From Halovivax sp. (GTDB taxonomy: Archaea > Halobacteriota > Halobacteria > Halobacteriales > Natrialbaceae): a stretch of 7,513 bases of DNA. The number at the start of each line of letters is the position of its first letter. Within the stretch, counting starts at the first letter, position 1. The position numbers were made by a program, and so were the translations under genes. This document shows, piece after piece, positions 1-5,039 of this stretch. Under the pieces are notes generated by a model. The model worked only from the letters and a program-made list of their open reading frames with translations, did no database searches and was not told the origin of the DNA. Location: the NCBI GenBank assembly GCA_007135505.1, contig SLIS01000202.1, forward strand, positions 1-7,513, written 5' to 3'.

Positions 1-265
1 AGATATCAAAAAGCCCCATATATACGAAAGCAAGGCCAATTGGAAGCAGGAGAATACTGCCTATCAAAGCGAACGCTCGACGGCCTGCACTGAGGGTGTC
101 CGGCTCATCCGGAAACGTCACGGGCGACGGTTCATTGAACAATAATACTCTGCATTCAGCATAGAGGTGATAGACGCTAAAACACGTTAGAAAGAGTCCA
201 ATGCCGATTGTTAATAGACTACCAACCGACACATGACGAACTAGCTCCCAAACTGCCGTACTCAT
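1..265 (-). CDS. Partial small membrane protein, hypothetical (5' end only)
   Basis: An open minus-strand frame starts with ATG at 265-263 and runs 88 codons without a stop to the window edge, so the C-terminus is missing. The protein begins MSTAVWELVRHVSVG. It has a hydrophobic helix at about residues 13-33, a polar stretch of about 35 residues rich in Pro, Glu and Asp, and a second hydrophobic helix at about 67-86. This suggests two or more membrane-spanning segments with a hydrophilic loop between them. I recognise no family. The start is supported by a TTTAAC element about 28 nt upstream, which fits a leaderless archaeal transcript. Composition is AT-richer than the transporter genes to the right. 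The neighbouring lipoprotein has the same orientation but lies about 370 nt away, so a shared operon is unlikely. The membrane location is fairly safe; function is unknown. Confidence 0.6.
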   Translation of the reverse strand, partial: MSTAVWELVRHVSVGSLLTIGIGLFLTCFSVYHLYAECRVLLFNEPSPVTFPDEPDTLSAGRRAFALIGSILLLPIGLAFVYMGLFDI

Positions 266-633
266 TTAGATGGTTTTCGAAGTTTATTCTGTTAAATGCA
301 CCGAAGATATCTATATAGACATACGTATGTTTGGTTGGTTCCGCACTACGTGAGTGAAACTAACGGCTTCGATGCGCTGCATAGATTCCCTGCACTGAAC
401 GAAACAGGCGAGTGTGGATACGTGGGGAGCGACCGTACTCCTCGCAAACTGAATCGACGGGCCGTCCTGCTCACACGACCGCAGTCGGGGCGGTTGGCCG
501 GGGCCGACGCCCGTGGGTTGACCGGACATTCGTGGCGAACTGACTGCTCGGTGCGGGCGCGAATGTGGCACGAGAGATTCACCAGAATAGGGCCGCTCGG
601 ATTGGTCACTCCTGTTGAACGAGTGGATGGCAG
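266..633. other. Gene-poor spacer, no convincing gene
   Basis: This stretch separates the membrane protein start from the lipoprotein stop. The first 60 nt are A/T-rich and hold the presumed promoter of the membrane protein. From about 350 on the DNA becomes GC-rich and frames are open on both strands (for example plus 296-655 and minus 346-609). Their products are strongly Arg-rich and basic, unlike haloarchaeal proteins, and match no family I recognise. I treat them as chance open frames in GC-rich DNA, possibly a worn remnant of an older gene or element. Confidence 0.5.
291..296 (-). promoter_or_regulatory. Candidate TATA element for the partial membrane protein
   Basis: On the minus strand TTTAAC lies about 28 nt before the ATG at 265, the spacing expected for a leaderless haloarchaeal transcript. 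A second A/T-rich candidate (AATAAAC, 282-288) is closer to the start. Inferred from spacing and composition only. Confidence 0.3.
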
Positions 634-1344
634 CTACTTGCTTTCGTTAGCGTAGGCGGCGTAATCCTCCCCGTCCGATGCTTCGCGGTCAAGGATTTGT
701 CCAATGATAATAGTTTCCGGTGTAGTGCTCTTTTTAGCACGTAGTAGGGTTGTCAGTTGCGTTATTTCTTCTAATACACCCGCTGTCATACTCATTCCGA
801 CATAAGTTTCGTTATCGGTGAGATCGCCGGCGAATCTAACGGCAAGTTCGGCAGGGGTCGACGGGAAAAACGATTGGATGAGCAGAAGGTAATCGGTTCC
901 GAAGTCCGTGTCCTCGATAAACGTGCTCGGGCGATCGTATGTATCCGCCAGAGAGCCGCCAGCTATACCAAGATCGTTCAGGACCGCTTCGTTGATCTGC
1001 TCTGTATCCTTCGCCGAGCCGAGAACGAAGCCGTAAACGTATGGATCGGTCGATTCGAAATAGTCCGTTTCCGCGACTCGTTCCAGCGGGTCGGGATCGT
1101 CAGAACAGATCCCGCTCGGGAGTATCGTTCTGCTACCGCAGCCACCGAGTTGCAACGTCTCGAATGCGAGCGGATCAGCCTCGTCTTCATACGATTCTAT
1201 CAAGGCTTCGGGATCGTTCACGGTGTCGGTAGGTTCGCCGTCTTCATCATCTCCCTGTTCTGATGCCCGACTCTCGTTGAGACAACCGACCAGAGGGACA
1301 GTGAGAACGGACCCGACACCAGTTAGGACCCTTCGGCGTCTCAT
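634..1344 (-). CDS. Tat-type lipoprotein of unknown function
   Basis: A 236-residue protein likely exported by the twin-arginine pathway and anchored outside the cytoplasmic membrane by a lipidated cysteine. Residues 2-5 are four arginines, followed by a short hydrophobic stretch and a lipobox LVGC at 18-21, so Cys21 would be the modified residue. Residues 22-45 form an acidic linker rich in Asp, Glu, Ser and Thr, typical of haloarchaeal lipoproteins. The rest looks like a soluble domain with a Cys pair around residues 69 and 79 that could form a disulfide. The central part has a segment rich in Phe, Leu and Ile (LLLIQSFF), but there is no second clear membrane helix. The start is supported by the Tat signal lying at the very N-terminus and by a TATA-like element about 25 nt upstream, suggesting a leaderless transcript. 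It appears monocistronic. I recognise no functional domain. Export and lipidation are well supported; the role is unknown. Confidence 0.85.
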   Translation of the reverse strand: MRRRRVLTGVGSVLTVPLVGCLNESRASEQGDDEDGEPTDTVNDPEALIESYEDEADPLAFETLQLGGCGSRTILPSGICSDDPDPLERVAETDYFESTDPYVYGFVLGSAKDTEQINEAVLNDLGIAGGSLADTYDRPSTFIEDTDFGTDYLLLIQSFFPSTPAELAVRFAGDLTDNETYVGMSMTAGVLEEITQLTTLLRAKKSTTPETIIIGQILDREASDGEDYAAYANESK

Positions 1345-1361
1345 AGCTCAACGGTTTATAG

Positions 1362-1372
1362 GGTTACGTAAA
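1362..1372 (-). promoter_or_regulatory. Candidate TATA element for the lipoprotein gene
   Basis: On the minus strand TTTACGTAA lies about 20-28 nt before the ATG at 1344, consistent with a leaderless transcript. A closer ATA-rich stretch (CTATAAAC) is only about 10-17 nt from the ATG, which is too near for a TATA box unless translation starts further in. Assignment is by spacing and composition. Confidence 0.35.
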
Positions 1373-1610
1373 TCTGTTCTCCAGACTCAAAGAGGGATTT
1401 GAGCAATTCGATCACGTCCGATCGGTGCGCATGTCTACTGACCGGCTGATTCGCTGGCTTCAACGTGAAACGAACGAAGCCGCCGTGCTGCACCCTTCCT
1501 CTGTATCTCGCACGTATTTTCTGCCAGTCTCGGAATAGATCATACGAAGCGTGCAAGATAGGGCGCATATCTCCCGTAGCGGAACGGTCTGAGCCTACGC
1601 TTGTATCGAC

Positions 1611-1634
1611 CGTGCTGATTCCGACAACAGCACG
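1611..1634. repeat. Inverted repeat upstream of the acetyltransferase
   Basis: Two perfect 7-bp arms, CGTGCTG at 1611-1617 and CAGCACG at 1628-1634, are separated by 10 nt. The repeat ends about 30 nt before the candidate TATA box of the acetyltransferase. This position would suit a regulator binding site, but no known motif is recognised and a 7-bp match can occur by chance. Confidence 0.4.
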
Positions 1635-1662
1635 TACGTTCTCACGGAGCCACCGGAGAGAG

Positions 1663-1673
1663 CGAATTTTTTG
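1663..1673 (+). promoter_or_regulatory. Candidate promoter of the acetyltransferase
   Basis: A GCGAA followed by a run of six T residues lies about 27-35 nt before ATG 1699 but only about 12-20 nt before the alternative ATG 1684. The spacing therefore favours a leaderless transcript starting at or just before 1699. Confidence 0.35.
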
Positions 1674-1698
1674 TCAGAGTGGAATGTACGTGACACAC

Positions 1699-2217
1699 AT
1701 GCACATTCGGTCGGCCGCACCGACAGACGCGGGGGCGATTCATCGGGTTTCCGTGGCGTCCTGTCGAGCAGCCTACGAGGACGTTCTTGCGGACGACGCC
1801 CTGCTCGAGATGGTCGATGACGACTCCCGAATCGAGCCGTTGCGTGCAACGCTTACAGAGACGGCAGCCGTCGATTCCGTCATCTATCTTGTTGCCGAGC
1901 GGGAGTCTTCGATCGTCGGCTTTCTTCAACTCCTACACCACGACTCCCTCCCGGATCATATTGATGACGACGACGCGTATCTAAAGTCGTTGTATATCCA
2001 CCCTACCGCTTGGAATGAGGGTATCGGAACTGCGCTACTCGAGGAAGGACTTAGTCGACTCCCCGACGAACTGGCCCGCATCCAGCTTGGGGTTCTCAGG
2101 GCGAACGAGATCGGTAAACGGTTTTATGAGGCCCACAATTTCGAGCGAATAAATCAGGGAACGTTCGACGTTGGAGCGGTCACCTACGAGACAGATATCT
2201 ACGCCAAGCCCCTGTAG
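1699..2217 (+). CDS. GNAT-family N-acetyltransferase
   Basis: A 172-residue cytoplasmic protein expected to move an acetyl group from acetyl-CoA to an amine. The substrate cannot be told from sequence. It starts with the typical GNAT opening strand (MHIRSAAPTDAGAIHRV). A beta strand at about 61-66 leads into SSIVGFLQL (70-78). The acetyl-CoA binding motif A is at about 95-116 (LKSLYIHPTAWNEGIGTALL). Motif B, NEIGKRFYEAHNFE, is at 136-149. The total length is normal for a single-domain GNAT. The consensus R/Q-x-x-G-x-G/A is changed: the first position is Trp105 and the glycines are kept. An in-frame ATG lies 15 nt upstream (1684), and the frame stays open to 1465. I chose 1699 because the protein then begins at the conserved strand and the A/T-rich box sits at the right distance. 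It stands alone, divergent from the lipoprotein. The family is confident. Confidence 0.9.
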   Translation: MHIRSAAPTDAGAIHRVSVASCRAAYEDVLADDALLEMVDDDSRIEPLRATLTETAAVDSVIYLVAERESSIVGFLQLLHHDSLPDHIDDDDAYLKSLYIHPTAWNEGIGTALLEEGLSRLPDELARIQLGVLRANEIGKRFYEAHNFERINQGTFDVGAVTYETDIYAKPL

Positions 2218-2478
2218 AGCGCCAGCCCATTTTGCTTGGCCGAGCAACGTGTGGTAGTGATAAATCCATCCTCCGAGTCGGTCACGTCGGTTCCGATAGT
2301 AGTTCGATTAGTGAGCGCTGAACGCAGTGTGCGAATGCAGTACAACCACGCATCCAACTATCAGAGCTACAGAGCGACCAAACAACGGGTGGTTGTTACA
2401 AACGAAAGGCTCATACTGCAAACCTCTCACAAAAGAGCCAACGGTATCTCGGAGACCCCTGCTGTCCCCTGTTGGTGC
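2218..2478. other. Spacer without recognisable gene
   Basis: Between the acetyltransferase stop and the first recognisable HNH residues the DNA is of mixed, lower GC. A plus-strand frame is open from a TTG at 2236 into the HNH remnant, but its first 80 or so residues resemble no domain and are not acidic. It could be the worn 5' part of the HNH gene or simply intergenic. Confidence 0.4.
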
Positions 2479-2735
2479 GAGACGCGCCATCGGTCTTCTC
2501 GGCAGCGTATTCGTCGTATTTGCCGTCGGGCGGGCCAGCACTGTGAGGGGTGTGAGGAGCCGTTCGGCTTCCTCGAGATTCACCACATCACGCCACGTCG
2601 CGAAGGCGGACCCAACGAACCGTCGAATCTCGTGGCGCCCTGTCCGACTGTCACGAGAACGCCGATCGAGGGGCTATTCCGCGCTCGAAATTGACGGCGA
2701 AGGCGAGACGCATCCCACAACTCTCCGTCAACTGA
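2479..2735 (+). pseudogene. HNH endonuclease remnant, frameshifted in the catalytic motif
   Basis: A short HNH nuclease domain, a fold that cuts DNA using a bound metal. The plus frame reads about 55 residues: a basic helix (RQRIRRICRRAG), a Cys pair CEGC at 2542-2553, the first catalytic block LEIHHITPRREGG with the His pair at 2581-2586, and the Asn of PSNLV at 2626-2628. After the third Cys (2641-2643) the frame breaks. The expected CPDCH reads correctly only if one base is restored before 2647. With that base the next frame gives Cys at 2649, His at 2652, then ENADRGAIPRSKLTAKARR and a stop at 2733-2735. This is the expected tail of haloarchaeal HNH proteins of this type. As it stands the final His and fourth Cys are lost, so the product should be inactive. 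The N-terminal limit is unclear. A sequencing error is the main alternative to a true mutation. Confidence 0.75.
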
Positions 2736-2766
2736 TGGCCACGGACGGTAGAACCCGTTAGAATTT

Positions 2767-2789
2767 TCTACTCACACAGCTAGTGACCA
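2767..2789 (+). repeat. Probable left terminal inverted repeat of the IS
   Basis: This sequence just before the transposase start pairs imperfectly with the complement of 3546-3570. The best block is the inner ten bases (2780-2789), with a CTAC match near the outer end. The outer boundary is uncertain. Confidence 0.4.
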
Positions 2790-2792
2790 CCA

Positions 2793-3545
2793 ATGGATCA
2801 TCTTGAAGATATCTCCGTCGAGGAGCTTCAGGAGGCACTCGACGCTGTCGAGGGAACGAAACCGACGCAACGACTGATAGCCGCCATCGCATACAAAAAT
2901 GGCGTCACACAGACCGAACTCGCCGAGTGGTACGACGTCGAACGCCGGACGATATACAGCTGGCTCAAACGGCTCGACGCCGAAGCGCTCGAGGAGACCG
3001 TCGAAGATGCGCATCGATCCGGGAGACCGCGCAAACTCGCCGAAGCCGAACGGGAAGCGTTCGAAGAAACGGTCCACGAGCCACCGACCGAGGTCGGATA
3101 CGACGCGCCGACGTGGACACCGAAACTCGTACGCACGTATCTTACTGAGACGTACGGTGTCGAGTACTCGATCCCAAGCTGCCGGCGGCTGCTGAAAGAA
3201 GCCGGCTTGCGCTATCAAAAACCGCATCGCACGGCCACTGGGACCGATCCCGACGATCGTGACGCGTTCCGCGAGACCGTCACAAAAAGCGAAGGGAGAT
3301 GGATCCCACAGTAGTCCGTACCGGGTAGCCCAAAACGCCTCCACGTTGCGTCCCGGGCCGCGTGGTTTCCGCGGGGAACGCGCCCTGTCGTCGAATCACC
3401 GGCCCAGCGCGAGTGGGCGTGGGTGCCTGGATCGATCACCGAAGCCGGCGACCACTTCTTCTCCCGATCCGAGGAGGGCACAGCCCACGCCACCCATTTC
3501 ATTCACGCATACGCATCGATCCGCGATATGAGTAATTACTTCTAA
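2793..3545 (+). pseudogene. IS630-family transposase, frameshifted and internally deleted
   Basis: The intact N-terminal part (2793-3283) encodes about 165 residues of an IS630/Tc1-like transposase, with a helix-turn-helix at about 38-62 (GVTQTELAEWYDVERRTIYS) and a second DNA-binding region at about 105-143 that ends in RRLLKEAGLRYQKP. One A appears lost from the run at 3284-3288, giving a stop at 3312-3314. A compensating shift near 3320-3325 restores the first frame, which reads RAAWFPRGTRPVVE, then SITEAGDHFFSRSEE and THFI. The block expected to read VVCIDQT now reads roughly VVRTG, so the first catalytic Asp is gone. After THFI the frame jumps straight to the family's C-terminal end, IRDMSNYF, and TAA at 3543-3545. 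Roughly 90 residues are missing, including the second Asp and the Glu of the DDE triad. The gene is therefore dead. The family call rests on my memory of haloarchaeal IS630 proteins. Confidence 0.85.
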
Positions 3546-3570
3546 TGGCTACTAGGGATATAGCGTAGGT
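3546..3570 (-). repeat. Probable right terminal inverted repeat of the IS
   Basis: It begins directly after the transposase stop codon (3543-3545). Read on the minus strand it ends CTAGTAGCCA, matching 8 of 10 bases of the left repeat. The middle part aligns poorly, consistent with decay. Confidence 0.4.
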
Positions 3571-3604
3571 AAGCGGGATGCTGGCCGGCCCCTCCGCCGG
3601 GTGC

Positions 3605-3651
3605 GGGTCCGGACGACCGCTCCAGGCCCGGAGCCGCTCCGGGTCCGGACG
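3605..3651. repeat. Direct repeat flanking a GC-rich hairpin
   Basis: GGGTCCGGACG occurs at 3605-3615 and again at 3641-3651. Overlapping the second copy is a perfect inverted repeat with 7-bp arms, CCCGGAG (3627-3633) and CTCCGGG (3637-3643), around a 3-nt loop. No T-run follows on either strand, so a terminator role is doubtful. In DNA this GC-rich, short repeats can arise by chance. Confidence 0.4.
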
Positions 3652-3738
3652 GAGATCGAACGGGCAGTCCGTGTCGACGCACCCTGCCGCGATGCCGCTC
3701 GGCCACGGACGCGTTGACAGACCGGCGTCGATCCAGCG

Positions 3739-3743
3739 AAAAA
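3739..3743 (-). terminator. Possible T-run terminator of the transporter operon
   Basis: On the minus strand a run of five T residues lies about 100 nt beyond the ATPase stop. Archaeal RNA polymerase often stops at T-rich tracts without a hairpin. A single short run in GC-rich DNA is weak evidence. Confidence 0.2.
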
Positions 3744-3844
3744 CGTCACCAGCACTCGCCGTCGGGGTCGAAATCGCCCTCGACGCCTTCGGCGCCGACC
3801 CGTGCCGATCGCTGCGCCAACGGTCGGGGCGTTCGTGGGCCGGC

Positions 3845-4978
3845 TCACTGCCGTTTCGAGACGGCCTCGGTCTCGCCGGAGCGCCCGAGCAACTCGCCGG
3901 AGTCGTCGTCGAACAGCAACACGTTGGATTCGTCGACGACGAGTCCGACGGCGTCGAGTTCGCGCAGTTTGGCGTTCGCGTCCGTTACGGCGCGGAGCTC
4001 GCCGTCGGGGCCGTCGATCGTCGTGTGGGCCCGATCGTCGACGGGTTCGAACAGGGAGAGTTCCCCGGTGAAGTGGCCCTCGTCGGCGTCGTTCGTCACG
4101 GTGATGTGTTGGGGACGGATGCCGACGGTGACCGACGTCCCGGTCTCGAGCGGGTCCGCCCGGTCCACGCGGAGCTGGAACTGCGCGTCGTGGACCGACA
4201 CCGTCGCCCGATCGCCGTCCACGCCCTCGACCGTCCCGTCGAGGTAGTTGATGCTCGGGTTGCCGATGAACGTCGCCACGAAGGTGTTGGCCGGTCGGTT
4301 GTACACCTCGCCGGTCGTTCCGACCTGCTCGATCCGGCCGTCGTTGAGCACCACGACGCGGTCGGACATCGTCAGCGCCTCCTCCTGATCGTGGGTGACG
4401 TAGATCGTCGGCTTGCCGAGGCGCTTGTGGACGCGCTGGATCTCGCGACGCATCTCGACTTTCAGTTGCGCGTCGAGGTCGGACAGCGGTTCGTCCATGA
4501 GGAACGCCATCGGGTCCTGGACGATGGTCCGTGCGAGGCCGGTCCGCTGTTGCTGGCCGCCCGAGAGGTCGCCGGGATGTTTGTCCAGCAGTTCCTCTAT
4601 CTGCATGACGGCGGCGGCTTCGTGAGCCGTCTCGTGGCGTCGCTCGCGCTCGACGCCGTCGATCTTCAGCGGGTACGCGATGTTCTCCCTGACGGTCATG
4701 TGTGGGTACAGCGCGATGTCCTGGAACATCATGGCCAGATCGCGCTTGTTCGCGGGGACCTCGGTCACGTCCACGCCGTCGAACGCGATCGTCCCGGCCG
4801 TCGGGATCTCGAGCCCGGCGAGACAGCGGAGCGTCGTCGTCTTCCCACAGCCCGAGGGGCCGACGATCGAGACGAACTCGCCGTCCTCGATCGAGAGGTC
4901 GATGTCGTCGACGGCGACCTCGACGCCGCCTTTGACGCTGTACTCCTTTCGCAGGTTCGTGATCTCGATTGTCGTCAT
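3845..4978 (-). CDS. Carbohydrate-type ABC transporter ATP-binding protein (MalK/UgpC-like)
   Basis: A 377-residue cytoplasmic ATPase that powers uptake through the two upstream permeases. The nucleotide-binding domain shows Walker A GPSGCGKT (40-47), the Q-loop Gln86 in MFQD, the signature LSGGQQQR (138-145), Walker B ending MDEP (161-164, catalytic Glu163), the D-loop SDLD (166-169) and the switch His196 in VTHDQEEAL. From about 240 to the end is a TOBE-type regulatory region (GIRPQHITV at 286-294), as in MalK/UgpC proteins that import sugars, polyols or glycerol phosphate. The C-terminus is strongly acidic. The start at 4978 is set by a Shine-Dalgarno GGAGGTGA 7 nt upstream. An in-frame ATG at 5053 would add 25 residues unlike the family and overlap the permease. 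It is the last gene of the operon, 61 nt after the MalG-like permease. All catalytic residues are present. The exact substrate cannot be predicted. Confidence 0.95.
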   Translation of the reverse strand: MTTIEITNLRKEYSVKGGVEVAVDDIDLSIEDGEFVSIVGPSGCGKTTTLRCLAGLEIPTAGTIAFDGVDVTEVPANKRDLAMMFQDIALYPHMTVRENIAYPLKIDGVERERRHETAHEAAAVMQIEELLDKHPGDLSGGQQQRTGLARTIVQDPMAFLMDEPLSDLDAQLKVEMRREIQRVHKRLGKPTIYVTHDQEEALTMSDRVVVLNDGRIEQVGTTGEVYNRPANTFVATFIGNPSINYLDGTVEGVDGDRATVSVHDAQFQLRVDRADPLETGTSVTVGIRPQHITVTNDADEGHFTGELSLFEPVDDRAHTTIDGPDGELRAVTDANAKLRELDAVGLVVDESNVLLFDDDSGELLGRSGETEAVSKRQ

Positions 4979-4985
4979 ACTGGAG

Positions 4986-4993
4986 TCACCTCC
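4986..4993 (-). promoter_or_regulatory. Shine-Dalgarno site deciding the ATPase start
   Basis: GGAGGTGA on the minus strand ends 7 nt before ATG 4978-4976. It favours this start over the upstream in-frame ATG at 5053. Confidence 0.75.
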
Positions 4994-5039
4994 GGCTGGG
5001 TCCGCGTAGTCGTCGATTCCGTGGCGCGGTCGGTTCGGC

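Larger units (their letters stand above)
1345..1698. other. Divergent intergenic region between lipoprotein and acetyltransferase
   Basis: About 350 nt separate two genes transcribed away from each other, so it should contain both promoters. A minus-strand frame of 70 codons (1356-1568) ends 12 nt before the lipoprotein start. Its product is basic, rich in Arg and His, and matches no family I know. It would also place the lipoprotein promoter inside its own coding sequence. I do not accept it as a gene, though a small real protein cannot be excluded. The region also holds an inverted repeat at 1611-1634 and an A/T-rich box near 1665, listed separately. Confidence 0.5.
2767..3570 (+). mobile_element. 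Degenerate IS630-family insertion sequence
   Basis: The element is defined by an IS630-type transposase remnant (2793-3545) and imperfect inverted repeats just outside it. Compared inward, the left end contains CTAGTGACCA (2780-2789), and the complement of the right end contains CTAGTAGCCA (3546-3555), 8 of 10 matching. A shared CTAC lies further out on both sides. The total of about 0.8 kb is shorter than the usual 1.1 kb or so, in line with an internal deletion in the transposase. IS630 elements insert at TA dinucleotides, but I cannot fix the exact ends or the TA duplication. It cannot make a working transposase, but might be moved by an intact relative elsewhere if its ends are still recognised. 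Confidence 0.7.
3546..3844. other. GC-rich spacer between IS and transporter operon
   Basis: About 300 nt with no acceptable gene. The first 25 nt are the IS end. The rest is very GC-rich and open in several frames, most of them Arg-rich. One minus-strand frame from 3840 downward has strong G/C at third positions and a plausible composition (DVFRWIDAGLSTRPWPSG) but no ATG, GTG or TTG start, so it may be the tail of a decayed gene. A hairpin and a short direct repeat lie at 3605-3651. On the minus strand a run of five T residues at 3739-3743, about 100 nt after the ATPase stop, could end transcription of the transporter operon. Confidence 0.5.

Noticed and set aside
1356..1568. A 70-codon minus-strand gene next to the lipoprotein
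   Set aside because: Basic product, no family, and it would contain the lipoprotein promoter. Kept only as a remark in the intergenic entry.
1465..1698. A longer acetyltransferase with about 78 extra N-terminal residues
   Set aside because: The extension is basic, unlike GNAT proteins, and would put the likely promoter inside the gene.
2327..2761. A separate plus-strand frame with a hydrophobic stretch (IGLLGSVFVVFAVG)
   Set aside because: It overlaps the HNH remnant in another frame. The hydrophobic stretch is the same DNA that encodes the basic HNH helix.
2772..3344. A 190-codon minus-strand frame opposite the transposase
   Set aside because: Antisense to recognisable IS630 sequence; no domain of its own.
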